From assembly GCA_902762385.1 (NCBI GenBank), contig CACWNQ010000002.1, positions 62,001 through 126,000 of the forward strand: a DNA stretch of 64,000 nt. The letters run 5' to 3'. Positions 50,118 to 59,453 of the stretch are shown here, piece by piece; the stretch's first letter is position 1; the number at the start of each line of letters is the position of its first letter. This DNA is from an uncultured Bacteroidales bacterium (GTDB lineage: Bacteria > Bacteroidota > Bacteroidia > Bacteroidales > Muribaculaceae). The notes beneath the pieces were generated by a model. The model made no database searches. It was not told the origin of the DNA and worked only from the letters and a program-made list of their open reading frames with translations. The translations under genes were made by a program, and so were the position numbers.

Positions 50118-51995
50118 ATGAGATTTGACTACGATGTCATAGTGATTGGTGCCGGTCATGCCGGCTGCGAAGCTGCTTGTGCCGCAGCGCGATTGGGTTC
50201 CCCTACCCTTCTCATTACGATGGACATGAACAAGGTGGCTCAGATGAGCTGTAACCCTGCTGTTGGTGGTATCGCCAAGGGCCAGATAGTGCGCGAAATC
50301 GACGCATTGGGTGGCCAGATGGGCATCGTTACCGACCGTAGTTCAATCCAGTTCCGAATGCTTAACCGCAGCAAGGGTCCGGCGATGTGGAGCCCTCGTT
50401 CGCAGAGCGACCGCACCCGTTTCATCGAAAACTGGCGCAAGATACTTGATGAAACTCCTAACCTGTACTTGTGGCAGGACAGCGCTACCGGCCTAGTCAT
50501 CGATGATGGCATGGTGAAGGGCGTAAAGACTGCTTTCGGCGTCACGTTCAATGCCAAGACAGTGATACTCACCGCAGGCACCTTCCTCAACGGATTGATG
50601 CATGTGGGCAGTGTTCAGGTCGAGGGAGGACGCGTGTCGGAGCCAGCTTCGCGAGGCATCACCGAGCAGCTTGTTGACATGGGATTCAGCGCTAGCCGCA
50701 TGAAGACCGGCACCCCGGTTCGCCTTGACGCTCGCACCATCGACTACAGCCAGTGTCAGCGCCAAGACGGTGAGACCGATTTCCATCACTTCTCGTTCAT
50801 GCCTGGAGAGCGCAGCTCACTTCGCCAGCGCCCGTGCTGGATAGTGTACACCAACGATGATGTGCACCGAGTGCTGCACGAGGGTCTCCCCTTCTCCCCA
50901 TTATATAATGGCCAGATTCAGAGCGTTGGCCCTCGTTACTGCCCCAGTATCGAGACCAAACTTGTGACCTTCCCCGACAAAGATTCACACCAGCTCTTCA
51001 TCGAGCCCGAAGGCGAGACTACCCAAGAGATGTATCTTAACGGCTTCTCTTCGTCGATGCCTTGGGACGTGCAGATTGAGGCTTTGAGCAAGATACCAGC
51101 GCTGCGCAATGCGCAGATTTATCGCCCTGGTTATGCCATAGAATATGACTTCTTTGATCCACGCCAATTGACCCACTCTCTTGAGACTAAGCTAGTGAAG
51201 AACCTGTTCTTTGCCGGTCAGGTCAACGGCACCACAGGTTATGAGGAGGCTGCTGGGCAAGGCTTAGTGGCAGGAATCAATGCGCACCTGAAGGTTGAGG
51301 GTAAAGAACCATTTGTGCTTGGCCGTGACGAGGCCTACATAGGTGTGCTTATCGACGACCTTGTGACCAAGGGAGTGGACGAACCATACCGCATGTTCAC
51401 CTCGCGTGCCGAGCACCGCATCCTGCTGCGCCAGGACGATGCCGACATGCGCCTGACCCCTCGTGGTTATAAGCTAGGACTTGCAACTCAGGAACGCTAT
51501 GACCTGATGATTTCGAAGCGCGATCAAGTTGATGATTTGGTGGAGTTTGCTCGCACCTTCTCGGTTAAGGCGTCGATGATAAATCCGTCGCTCGAAAAGG
51601 CTGGTCATCAACCACTTAGGCAAGGAGTGAAACTCTATGACCTATTGTTGCGCCCACAGCTTGATATTCAGCAACTTACGCAATTTATACCTGCTCTGCA
51701 GGCCAAGGTTGATGCCCTTGAAGAGGCTCGTCGAGACGAAATAATCGAGGCTGCTGAAATCAAGATAAAGTATCACGGATATATACAGCGCGAGGAGTTG
51801 ATTGCCGAAAAGATAGGGCGCCTCGATCGCCTGTATATTAAGGACAAGTTTGACTACCCCTCAATTCTGCAACTCTCGACCGAAGCACGGCAGAAGTTGG
51901 CGCGCATCAACCCCGAGACCATTGGTCAGGCGTCGCGCATCCCAGGCATCTCGCCCAGCGATATCAACATCCTGCTTGTGCTCATGGGCCGATGA
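50118..51995 (+). CDS. mnmG: tRNA uridine-5-carboxymethylaminomethyl modification enzyme MnmG (GidA)
   Basis: With MnmE, MnmG modifies wobble U34 of several tRNAs. The FAD site GAGHAGCEAACAAARLG is at residue 12, followed by CNPAVGGIAKGQIVREIDAL, LTAGTFLNGLMHVG, the GRVSEPASRGI and RMKTGTPVRLD segments, and the C-terminal helical domain (PEQ-type ending ISPSDINILLVLMGR). The ATG at 50118 is preferred over an in-frame ATG at 50091, which lies inside ybeY. A parS-like site lies 14 nt after the stop. Confidence 0.97.
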   Translation: MRFDYDVIVIGAGHAGCEAACAAARLGSPTLLITMDMNKVAQMSCNPAVGGIAKGQIVREIDALGGQMGIVTDRSSIQFRMLNRSKGPAMWSPRSQSDRTRFIENWRKILDETPNLYLWQDSATGLVIDDGMVKGVKTAFGVTFNAKTVILTAGTFLNGLMHVGSVQVEGGRVSEPASRGITEQLVDMGFSASRMKTGTPVRLDARTIDYSQCQRQDGETDFHHFSFMPGERSSLRQRPCWIVYTNDDVHRVLHEGLPFSPLYNGQIQSVGPRYCPSIETKLVTFPDKDSHQLFIEPEGETTQEMYLNGFSSSMPWDVQIEALSKIPALRNAQIYRPGYAIEYDFFDPRQLTHSLETKLVKNLFFAGQVNGTTGYEEAAGQGLVAGINAHLKVEGKEPFVLGRDEAYIGVLIDDLVTKGVDEPYRMFTSRAEHRILLRQDDADMRLTPRGYKLGLATQERYDLMISKRDQVDDLVEFARTFSVKASMINPSLEKAGHQPLRQGVKLYDLLLRPQLDIQQLTQFIPALQAKVDALEEARRDEIIEAAEIKIKYHGYIQREELIAEKIGRLDRLYIKDKFDYPSILQLSTEARQKLARINPETIGQASRIPGISPSDINILLVLMGR

Positions 51996-52008
51996 GAAAC
52001 ATGGCAAT

Positions 52009-52024
52009 TGTTCCACGTGAAACA
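52009..52024. other. parS-consensus site (ParB binding, chromosome partition)
   Basis: TGTTCCACGTGAAACA matches the bacterial parS consensus TGTTNCACGTGAAACA at all 15 defined positions. It lies between mnmG and apt. ParB proteins load at such sites near the chromosome origin. A one-mismatch copy lies 1.3 kb away in uvrC. Confidence 0.8.
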
Positions 52025-52079
52025 TTCACCTCTCCCCTACTTCTAAATGACATAAATTTTGATAAAAACATAATTCATC

Positions 52080-52622
52080 ATGGAAAAAGAAAAAATCGAA
52101 TTTGTAAAGAGTAAAGTAAGAAATATCCCCGACTTCCCGGTAAAGGGTATCCAGTTCAAGGACCTTACTACAGCGTTCAAGGATGCTGAGTCACTTCGCA
52201 TAATGTGCGATGCCATCATCGAGTTGTATAAGGATAAAGGTATTACCAAGGTTGTGGGAATTGAGGCTCGCGGATTCATTTTCGGTGCTATACTTGCTGC
52301 TGGCCTAGGTGCTGGTTTTGTTCCCTTGCGCAAACCAGGTAAGTTGCCCGCTAAGACAATAAAGAAGACCTACACCAAGGAATATGGCGAGGACACCATC
52401 GAGATTCACGAGGACGCTATCACACCCGACGATGTGGTGCTCATGCACGACGACCTGCTAGCGACTGGTGGCACTATGGCGGCTGCTCTTGACCTTGTGA
52501 ACACCATGAACCCCAAGAAGGTGTACATTAACTTCATTTGCGAACTAGTGGACCTCAAGGGCCGCAAGCTCTTCCCTGCCGACGTAGAGGTAACATCTCT
52601 ATTCGACTTCGAAGGAGAGTGA
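52080..52622 (+). CDS. apt: adenine phosphoribosyltransferase
   Basis: Apt makes AMP from adenine and PRPP. The 180-residue protein has NIPDFPVKGIQFKDLTT, GIEARGFIFGAILA, and the PRPP loop VVLMHDDLLATGGTM. It follows mnmG and precedes uvrC, the same order I recall from Bacteroides genomes. The start ATG is at 52080. Confidence 0.95.
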   Translation: MEKEKIEFVKSKVRNIPDFPVKGIQFKDLTTAFKDAESLRIMCDAIIELYKDKGITKVVGIEARGFIFGAILAAGLGAGFVPLRKPGKLPAKTIKKTYTKEYGEDTIEIHEDAITPDDVVLMHDDLLATGGTMAAALDLVNTMNPKKVYINFICELVDLKGRKLFPADVEVTSLFDFEGE

Positions 52623-52625
52623 ATT

Positions 52626-52713
52626 TTGCACAATGCATAATGCATAATGCACAATTCATAATGCATAATGTATTGCCCTCCCCTCTTCCCTCTTCCCTTT
52701 TCCCTCTCTCCTG
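52626..52713. repeat. low-complexity intergenic repeat: TGCATAA units plus pyrimidine tract
   Basis: Between apt and uvrC there are tandem (T)GCATAATGCATAA-type units (52626-52670), then a C/T tract (about 52674-52711). The pyrimidine tract is the complement of the purine tract at the queG end. Confidence 0.8.
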
Positions 52714-52723
52714 TAAATAGACT

Positions 52724-54559
52724 ATGCGCGACGAGTTGAAGTTGAAAATATCGCTCCTTCCCGACAGTCCAGGTGTGTATCAGTACCTGAACCGGGAAGG
52801 AACGGTCATATATGTGGGCAAGGCCAAGAACCTGAAGCGCCGTGTTAGTTCCTATTTCAACCGGGTGCATCCCATGGTGCGCACCAATCTGCTAGTGCGC
52901 AACATCTGGGATATGAAATATATTGTTGTCAATAGCGAGGAAGAAGCCCTCGACCTTGAGAATAGTCTTATCAAGGAGTTCCAGCCCCGCTATAACGTGC
53001 TGCTCAAGGATGATAAGTCCTACCCATGGATTTGTGTGACAAAAGAACTGTTTCCACGTGTTTTTATTACCCGAGAAAAGCACACTAAAGGCACGAAATA
53101 CTACGGACCTTATCCTAAAACCGAGGTTGCCCATGCCCTGGTCGACACAATCAAGCAGCTCTACCCTATCCGCACCTGTCGCCATCCTCTCACTGCCGAA
53201 AATGTCGAAAGTCGCAAGTACAAACTCTGCCTTCAGTATCACATCAAGAATTGTGAGGGCTGTTGCCAGGGATATGTTTCACATGAAACATATGGAACGT
53301 ATATCGAGAATATCACAAAAATACTCAACGGCGACACCAAGCAAGTGAGCGAATTTCTCATGCAAGAGATGATGGCCAGGGCCGAGGAATTGAAGTTTGA
53401 GGAGGCCGAATTGCTCAAGCGCAAATACCAGATGCTCGAGAATTATCGTGCTAAGTCGGTCATAGTAAATCCTACCATTCATAATGTGGACGTTTTTACC
53501 ATTGTGCGCGACGAAGGTGCTGCCTATGTCAACTTCATGCATATGCGCAACGGAGCCATCGTTCAGAGCTTGACAGTGGAATATAAAATCCAGTATGCAG
53601 GATCGGACGAGACTAACGAGGAGATAATCTCGACAGCTGTTCGCGACATCCGAGAGAAATTTGCCGATACATATAAGCATGACAAGGTGAAAGAAATACT
53701 CGTTAATGTGGTGCCCGATTTTGAGATTGAGGGTGTGGAATATGTGGTGCCACAGCGAGGAGATAAACGCAAACTGGTGGCAATATCGGTTAAAAATGCT
53801 GAGCAATATCGCACCGAGAAACTCAAGCGCATGGAGAAACTCAATCCTGAGCAGCGAGCCATGCGAACCCTCAATAATATGAAAAAGGACTTGCACCTCG
53901 ACGTGCTTCCACATCATATTGAGTGTTTTGACAACAGCAGCATCTCGGGCACCAGCGCAGTGGCTGCGTGTGTGGTGTTTAGGAACGCTAAACCGGCAAA
54001 GAAGGAATACCGTCATTTCAATATCAAGGAAGCCGACGGCAACGATGACTATGCGCAGATGCGTGAGGTCATAACCCGAAGATACACTAGGCTTATGAAC
54101 GAGAATGCCGAACTGCCTCAATTGCTGGTGGTGGACGGTGGCAAGGGACAGCTTAATGCCGCTGTTGAGGTTCTGGATGAGTTGGGGCTGCGTGGAACAA
54201 TCGCTGCAATAGGCATTGCAAAGCGACTTGACGAGATATTCTTCCCTGGCGACTCGGTGCCTCTCTACATCGACAAGAACAGCGAGACAATTAGGGTTAT
54301 ACAGAAATTGCGTGACGAGGCTCACCGTTTCGGCATCACTCATCATCGCAACAAGCGTAGCAAGTCGCAACTCCATAGTCAGCTCGACGACATTAAAGGC
54401 ATTGGTCCGAAAACTCGCACTGCGCTGCTCAAGCACTTCAAGAGCCTCAAGCGCATCAAGGAGGCATCGCTCGATGAAATTTCACAGGTAGTGGGTGCCA
54501 CCAAGGCCACCCTGGTAGTAGAAGCACTGCACAGCGCCGAAAATGCGCAAAAAGAGTAG
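52724..54559 (+). CDS. uvrC: UvrABC excinuclease subunit C
   Basis: UvrC makes the two cuts in nucleotide excision repair. The N-terminal GIY-YIG nuclease (SPGVYQYLNREGTVIYVGKA), central UVR motif (ARAEELKFEEAELLKRKYQM), the RNase H-like C-terminal nuclease with ECFDNSSISGTSAVAA and LLVVDGGKGQLNAA, and the final helix-hairpin-helix (IKGIGPKTRTALLKHF) are all in order. At 611 residues it is complete. Its coding sequence carries a parS-like 16-mer. Confidence 0.97.
   Translation: MRDELKLKISLLPDSPGVYQYLNREGTVIYVGKAKNLKRRVSSYFNRVHPMVRTNLLVRNIWDMKYIVVNSEEEALDLENSLIKEFQPRYNVLLKDDKSYPWICVTKELFPRVFITREKHTKGTKYYGPYPKTEVAHALVDTIKQLYPIRTCRHPLTAENVESRKYKLCLQYHIKNCEGCCQGYVSHETYGTYIENITKILNGDTKQVSEFLMQEMMARAEELKFEEAELLKRKYQMLENYRAKSVIVNPTIHNVDVFTIVRDEGAAYVNFMHMRNGAIVQSLTVEYKIQYAGSDETNEEIISTAVRDIREKFADTYKHDKVKEILVNVVPDFEIEGVEYVVPQRGDKRKLVAISVKNAEQYRTEKLKRMEKLNPEQRAMRTLNNMKKDLHLDVLPHHIECFDNSSISGTSAVAACVVFRNAKPAKKEYRHFNIKEADGNDDYAQMREVITRRYTRLMNENAELPQLLVVDGGKGQLNAAVEVLDELGLRGTIAAIGIAKRLDEIFFPGDSVPLYIDKNSETIRVIQKLRDEAHRFGITHHRNKRSKSQLHSQLDDIKGIGPKTRTALLKHFKSLKRIKEASLDEISQVVGATKATLVVEALHSAENAQKE
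53275..53290. other. second parS-like site inside uvrC (one mismatch)
   Basis: TGTTTCACATGAAACA differs from the parS consensus by one base (CACATG instead of CACGTG). It lies in coding sequence (CFSHETY region). Confidence 0.45.
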
Positions 54560-54822
54560 GGGAGAGCTGCCCTGCCTGTTTTTCTCATTTTTCTCGCTTA
54601 AAAACCATAACATAGCAAAAATGAAAATAAGACACTGAAACACAGTGTGCTAATGGCTGATAAAGCCGTTTTTAAGCCGTTTTCCTCGCATTTTTTGCGG
54701 TTTTTTTCAAAAACCAAGCCAAATACCCGAGTGTAAACCCAATTTTTCGGCCATTTTTTTCATGTGTCAATTTTTTTTTCTATCTTCGTGACATAAAAAT
54801 CAAAACCATAAAAAATTATATC

Positions 54823-55929
54823 ATGATTAATGTTTTTCATATTGTGTCGAGTAAGACCTGGGGTGGAGCCGAACGCTATGCCAGTGACTTGGTTGCACGA
54901 ATGCGTCATGATCCAGATTACTATGTCGAGGTTGTGAGTGCTAAGAATGATGACATCATCGAGCAATTCCAGAAGATGGACATACCTGTGTCGATTTTGC
55001 CACTCAAAGGCATCCGCGATTTCGACAGCCCAGTGCGCTTGGCACGCATGCTGCGCAAGGGCAAGAACATAGTGCATGTGCACACCTATCGCGACGCTGT
55101 GACTGCTGTGATGGCACGCATCATCAGCGACAATCCCAACACAAAGGTAGTATTCACACCTCACACCCTCAAGCGACCTACGTTTAATTATGTGTCGAAG
55201 AAGGTGTATAACAGCATCGACCAGTATGTGTTTGTGTCGCAGTTTGCCTACGATTATTTCCTCTCGCATGCACCACGCCAAAAGAAGTCGCTCACTAGCG
55301 TGATACCTGAGAGTGTGCTCAACACCGACACCAGTGCTCAAGCACCAGTGCCCGACTTGCATAAAGAGCTGAAAATGACCCCTGAGCAGTCGCTAATTAT
55401 GTTTCATAGTCGTCTTAATCATGACAAGGGTGTAGACGTGCTGCTCAAGGCAATCAAGGAGATTGACCGCGATAGCTACCAGCTTGTTTTGCTTGGCGAG
55501 GGACAAGCCAAGGCTGTGCAGCGCATCAAGAGCTTTATCATTGAGAATAAATTGGTTCATAATGTGCATCTGCTTGGTTTCCAACGCAATATGCATGGTT
55601 TCTTGTGGCAGTGCGACTTTGGCGTGCAACCGTCGACTATCGTTGAGATGCAGGGCATAAGCAATTTGGAGTATATGAAGCAGGGCAAACCCATAATTAC
55701 TACCCACAACGGTGCTCAGCCTGAATATGTGCGCGACATGGAGAACGGAATCCTTGTTAAGCCCAACAATGTGGAGCAACTTGCCGAGGCAATTAAAACG
55801 CTAGTTAATGACCGCGAACTCACACATCGCATGGGGCGTCAGGCTAAACGAGATTTCGATACCCATCTCAACTACGACACTTTCTATGAAAAGATAACCT
55901 CGCTCTACAGTCGGTTGCTAAATGACTGA
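54823..55929 (+). CDS. glycosyltransferase family 4
   Basis: The 368-residue protein has the GT-B fold of GT4 enzymes: HIVSSKTWGGAERYASDLVA at the N-terminus, FHSRLNHDKGVDVLLKAIKE and LVLLGEGQAKAVQ in the second half, and an E-x7-E-like GISNLEYMKQGKPIITTHNG. It adds a sugar to a glycan or lipid. A TATCTTCG box (54781-54788), one base off the consensus, precedes it. The 264-bp gap upstream is AT-rich; beyond this box and a weak GGCT/AGCC stem after uvrC I see nothing in it. Confidence 0.9.
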   Translation: MINVFHIVSSKTWGGAERYASDLVARMRHDPDYYVEVVSAKNDDIIEQFQKMDIPVSILPLKGIRDFDSPVRLARMLRKGKNIVHVHTYRDAVTAVMARIISDNPNTKVVFTPHTLKRPTFNYVSKKVYNSIDQYVFVSQFAYDYFLSHAPRQKKSLTSVIPESVLNTDTSAQAPVPDLHKELKMTPEQSLIMFHSRLNHDKGVDVLLKAIKEIDRDSYQLVLLGEGQAKAVQRIKSFIIENKLVHNVHLLGFQRNMHGFLWQCDFGVQPSTIVEMQGISNLEYMKQGKPIITTHNGAQPEYVRDMENGILVKPNNVEQLAEAIKTLVNDRELTHRMGRQAKRDFDTHLNYDTFYEKITSLYSRLLND

Positions 55930-55962
55930 TTGACAATAGGGTAGTGGTAAAATGATTACAGT

Positions 55963-56424
55963 ATGAAGAAGATATTGAATCCGTGGCGTGGTCATCCACG
56001 CTACAACTGCTTTGGGTGCGCACCCAATAATCCCATAGGTCTGCACCTAGAGTTTTGGGAAGACGGTGACGACATTGTCACCCACTGGCAACCTCAACCT
56101 AACTATCAGGGATGGATTGAGACAATGCATGGTGGCATCTTGAGCACACTCATCGATGAGACTTGTGGCTGGGTTGTGACCAGCAAGATGCACACCAATG
56201 GTTTCACCGTTGAGATGAACGTGCGTTTTCGCAAGGCCGTCTCAACCCAAGATCCAGAACTGACAGTGCGTGCCCACATTACTGGGCAGCGTCGCAATCT
56301 GCTCTTTATGCACGCTGTGTTGACCAATAATGACGGTGAGGTGTGTGTTGAGGGTGATGTTACCTACTACCTGATGAGCGCCGAGAAAGCCAAGGAAATA
56401 GGCTTTGAGTCGTTTGGCGACTAA
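55963..56424 (+). CDS. hotdog-fold thioesterase (PaaI/4HBT type)
   Basis: The 153-residue protein has YNCFGCAPNNPIGLHLEFWE at the N-terminus, then MHGGILSTLIDETCGWVV, which is the H-G-G helix of PaaI-like thioesterases with the catalytic acid in LIDE, and VEMNVRFRKAV. It would hydrolyse acyl-CoA thioesters. The context (between two glycosyltransferase genes) gives no clear substrate. Confidence 0.88.
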   Translation: MKKILNPWRGHPRYNCFGCAPNNPIGLHLEFWEDGDDIVTHWQPQPNYQGWIETMHGGILSTLIDETCGWVVTSKMHTNGFTVEMNVRFRKAVSTQDPELTVRAHITGQRRNLLFMHAVLTNNDGEVCVEGDVTYYLMSAEKAKEIGFESFGD

Positions 56425-56472
56425 AGAGTCGTTTTTTACTGATGCTAGACTTAGATTGTCAAAGTTTTTAGT

Positions 56473-56480
56473 TACTTTTG
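56473..56480 (+). promoter_or_regulatory. Bacteroidota -7 box (TACTTTTG)
   Basis: TACTTTTG fits TAnnTTTG and lies 20 nt before the second glycosyltransferase start. Confidence 0.6.
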
Positions 56481-56500
56481 TAGATTGAATTCTATAGGGC

Positions 56501-57730
56501 ATGAAAGTTGTCTTGATCAATAAGAGTGACAGCAAGGGTGGCGCTGCAGTTGTGTCGCTTAGGCTCGTGCATGCCCTTGTTGACGCTGGTGTAGACGCCC
56601 GTATGCTCGTGATTGACAAGCAGACTGATGACCCACTTGCTGGCACTATGGGCAGCAAGTGGTGCAATAAGTGGCGATTCCTTGCCGAAAGGGTGGGAGT
56701 GTGGTGCCGTAACGGCTTCGACCGAAGCACCTTGTTCATGACCGACCCTGCCACACATGGCGTAAACATAGCCAATCATCCCTGGATAAAAGAGGCCGAT
56801 GTAGTGTGTCTTAACTGGGTGAACCAGAGCACATTGTCGCTCAAAGGCATAGAGCAGATTGCCAAGAGTGGCAAACCCATAGTGTGGACCATGCACGACA
56901 TGTGGAACTGCACGGGTTCGTGCCATCATGCCTACGAATGCCAGGGCTATAAGACAACCTGCGAGAGTTGCCATTTGCTGGGCAGCAAGGGGCGTGACCT
57001 TTCTACCGTCACACAGGAGCGCAAGCGCCAACTTTACCGCGAAACCGATATCCACTTTGTGGCTGTAAGCAATTGGCTAGCTGCCAAGTGCAGGGAGAGC
57101 AGTGTGATGCATGACAGCGATATCAGTGTGATTGCCAACGCGTTCCCTGTCGAGAACTTCTCGGCTGCGAGGTTGCCAAACGTTGATTACGGCATCAATG
57201 ACGACAAGAAAGTGATTGTGATGGGTGCTGCACGCCTTGACGACCCCGTGAAAGGTTTTGACCAGCTTATTGCTGTCACAAAGCACGTTGCCGAGCATAA
57301 ACCAGAGCTTGCCCAGCGCTTGCATTTGTTGCTGTTTGGTGCTATAAAAGATGAGTCTCTGCTCGACCAAATAGCCTTGCCTTACACTCATCTAGGTGTG
57401 GTAAATGATGTAGCCAGAGTGTATAGCCACGGTGATATCGTTCTTTCGACATCGCTCTACGAGACGCTGCCTGGCACGCTCATCGAGGGTCAGGCTAGTG
57501 GTTGTGTGCCAGTGACCTTTGGAATGGGCGGGCAGCCCGACATAGTGGACCATCTGAAAACTGGCTATATCGCTGAATATAAAGATGCCGCAAGCGTTGC
57601 CAAGGGAATTGAGTGGGCAATGGGTGCCAATGTTTCACGGCAGTTCCTGCACGATGAGGTGGAGCGCAAGTTTGCCGCCTCGAAAATAGCGCAACAATAC
57701 ATTGAACTGTTTGAAAAAATAAAAACCTAA
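56501..57730 (+). CDS. glycosyltransferase family 4 (WcaC-like)
   Basis: The 409-residue protein starts with MKVVLINKSDSKGGAAVVSL and carries a Cys/His-rich stretch (IVWTMHDMWNCTGSCHHAYE, then CQGYKTTCESC) typical of a group of exopolysaccharide glycosyltransferases. The C-terminal half has VIVMGAARLDDPVKGFDQLI, STSLYETLPGTLIEGQASGC and VPVTFGMGGQPDIV. It probably adds sugars to surface glycans. The Cys cluster may bind zinc (inference). Confidence 0.9.
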   Translation: MKVVLINKSDSKGGAAVVSLRLVHALVDAGVDARMLVIDKQTDDPLAGTMGSKWCNKWRFLAERVGVWCRNGFDRSTLFMTDPATHGVNIANHPWIKEADVVCLNWVNQSTLSLKGIEQIAKSGKPIVWTMHDMWNCTGSCHHAYECQGYKTTCESCHLLGSKGRDLSTVTQERKRQLYRETDIHFVAVSNWLAAKCRESSVMHDSDISVIANAFPVENFSAARLPNVDYGINDDKKVIVMGAARLDDPVKGFDQLIAVTKHVAEHKPELAQRLHLLLFGAIKDESLLDQIALPYTHLGVVNDVARVYSHGDIVLSTSLYETLPGTLIEGQASGCVPVTFGMGGQPDIVDHLKTGYIAEYKDAASVAKGIEWAMGANVSRQFLHDEVERKFAASKIAQQYIELFEKIKT

Positions 57731-57745
57731 AAATTATAGTAGATT

Positions 57746-58624
57746 ATGAATACAAAGACATTAATGATGGGGATAGCATGGGCATTATTGCTAGCGATAG
57801 TGTGCTGCCCTGCTGCACAAGCACAGAAAAAGAGAAATAAGCCGTATAAGAAACCTGCACAGAAGGCTCTTGTGCTTTACTATTCTCAGACGTCGAACAC
57901 TAAGGCTGTGGCCCAAGAGATTGCCAAGCAATTGAAGGCCGATATTGAGGAGATAGTTCCAGTGAAACCCTACGACGGTGATTTCCAGGCGACTATTGAC
58001 CGATGTAAACAAGACCAAAAAGACGGTGTTAAGCCAGAGATAAAGCCTTTAAAGTCAAAACTCAAAAAATATAAGGTAATATTCCTTGGCTTTCCTGTTT
58101 GGTTTGGCACCTATGCTCCACCCATTGCCACGCTGCTCGACAAAGTTGACCTGAGTGGTAAGACTATTGTTCCATTCTGCACCTTCGGTAGTGGAGGCTT
58201 GGAGTCGAGTGCTGCCTATCTTGGCCAGGCGCAGCCTAAAGCAAAGATTCTTGACGGCTATGGAGTGCGTGCCGCCCGCATGGATGCTATGCCAGCCGAG
58301 GTTGACCAGTTTCTCAAGGCTAGTGGTTTCGTCAAGGGCAAGGTCGTGAAGCTCGATGATTTCTCGGCATCTCATCGCGTCAGCAATGACGAGGCGGCCA
58401 TCTATGATGCTGCAATTGGTGATTACCCTATGATGCAAAACACCAGACCACTTTTCGTTGCTTCGCGCTCTATTCCCGACGGCACTGAATATCTGTTCAC
58501 CGCCTGCGAGAAGCGAAAGGAGCCAGTTGACCCAAACATCGCGATGCGTCCTCCAAAGGAGATGCAGGTTTATGTGATAGTCCTCGATGGCAAGGCACCT
58601 GTGTTTACTAAGGTTGTAAGATAA
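57746..58624 (+). CDS. exported flavodoxin-family protein
   Basis: A signal peptide (MNTKTLMMGIAWAL, cleavage near AQAQ at about residue 27) and a basic stretch (KKRNKPYKK) precede a flavodoxin domain: ALVLYYSQTSNTKAVAQEIA (FMN phosphate loop), FLGFPVWFGTYAPPIATLLD (59-loop) and VPFCTFGSGGLESS. A C-terminal part of about 80 residues (from DDFSASHRV on) is not recognised. Exported flavodoxins are common in Bacteroidota; it would carry electrons or reduce quinones outside the cytoplasm, if it gets FMN there. Confidence 0.88.
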   Translation: MNTKTLMMGIAWALLLAIVCCPAAQAQKKRNKPYKKPAQKALVLYYSQTSNTKAVAQEIAKQLKADIEEIVPVKPYDGDFQATIDRCKQDQKDGVKPEIKPLKSKLKKYKVIFLGFPVWFGTYAPPIATLLDKVDLSGKTIVPFCTFGSGGLESSAAYLGQAQPKAKILDGYGVRAARMDAMPAEVDQFLKASGFVKGKVVKLDDFSASHRVSNDEAAIYDAAIGDYPMMQNTRPLFVASRSIPDGTEYLFTACEKRKEPVDPNIAMRPPKEMQVYVIVLDGKAPVFTKVVR

Positions 58625-58644
58625 ATGTATAAAAATATATAATC

Positions 58645-59427
58645 ATGCAAACAGTTTTATTTACAAGTACGATATTTGGTCCCATTCACAGCCGCAGGCT
58701 CGGGACTTCGCTGGGTGTTAACCTCATGCCTAACGATGGCAAGATTTGTTCGTTCGACTGCCTCTACTGCGAGGCTGGCTACAATGCCCAAGGCCCTGGC
58801 ACTACCGGCGTTGCAAAGCGTGAAGCGCTGAAAAAACAGTTAAAGGCCAAGCTTCAAGAGATGCACGAGGCTGGCGAGAAGCTCGACGTGATAACCTTCT
58901 CGGGCAATGGCGAGCCCACATTGCACCCCAACTTCAAGGAGATAGTGCACGACGTTATTAACTTGCGCAATCACTACTATCCCGAGGCTAAGGTGAGTGT
59001 GCTGAGCAATGCCACTATGGCTGGTCGCCCCAATGTGATTGCAGCCCTCAAGCAGGTGGATAACAACATTCTCAAGCTCGACAGCGCTGTGGCCCGCACC
59101 ATGCGACTGATTAACCGCCCAACGTCGCCCAACGTGCTGCCACAAGGCATTATCGAGGACTTGAAGGCTTACGGCGGCAAGTGCATAGTGCAAACCATGA
59201 TGGTACGTGGTGAGCATGACGGTCAGATTGTGGACAACACCACCGATGCCGAGATTGATGCCCTCATCAACGCTTATATCGCCATTAAGCCCCGTGAAAT
59301 CATGCTGTACACTATTGACCGCAAAACTCCCGAGGAAAAGCTTGTGAAGGTGCCTGCCGAGGATCTGAAGCGCATTGCACGCCATATCGAGGCTGAGACT
59401 GGAATAACTGTGCAAGTGAGTTGTTAG
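58645..59427 (+). CDS. radical SAM protein
   Basis: The 260-residue protein has the cluster motif C-x3-C-x2-C in GKICSFDCLYCEAGY, after FGPIHSRRLGTSLGVNLMP, which is typical of a small radical SAM family with unknown role. Then come the SAM-binding glycine region FSGNGEPTLHP and ASN-type LSNATMAGRP. It starts 20 nt after the flavodoxin gene, a plausible electron donor although that protein seems exported. Confidence 0.9.
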   Translation: MQTVLFTSTIFGPIHSRRLGTSLGVNLMPNDGKICSFDCLYCEAGYNAQGPGTTGVAKREALKKQLKAKLQEMHEAGEKLDVITFSGNGEPTLHPNFKEIVHDVINLRNHYYPEAKVSVLSNATMAGRPNVIAALKQVDNNILKLDSAVARTMRLINRPTSPNVLPQGIIEDLKAYGGKCIVQTMMVRGEHDGQIVDNTTDAEIDALINAYIAIKPREIMLYTIDRKTPEEKLVKVPAEDLKRIARHIEAETGITVQVSC

Positions 59428-59453
59428 TTCACAGTTCATAGTTTTTTTGGGGA

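Noticed and set aside
53279-54436. 385-codon open frame on the minus strand opposite uvrC
   Set aside because: uvrC shows complete domain order on the plus strand; the antisense frame has no recognisable motif and mirrors the codon bias.
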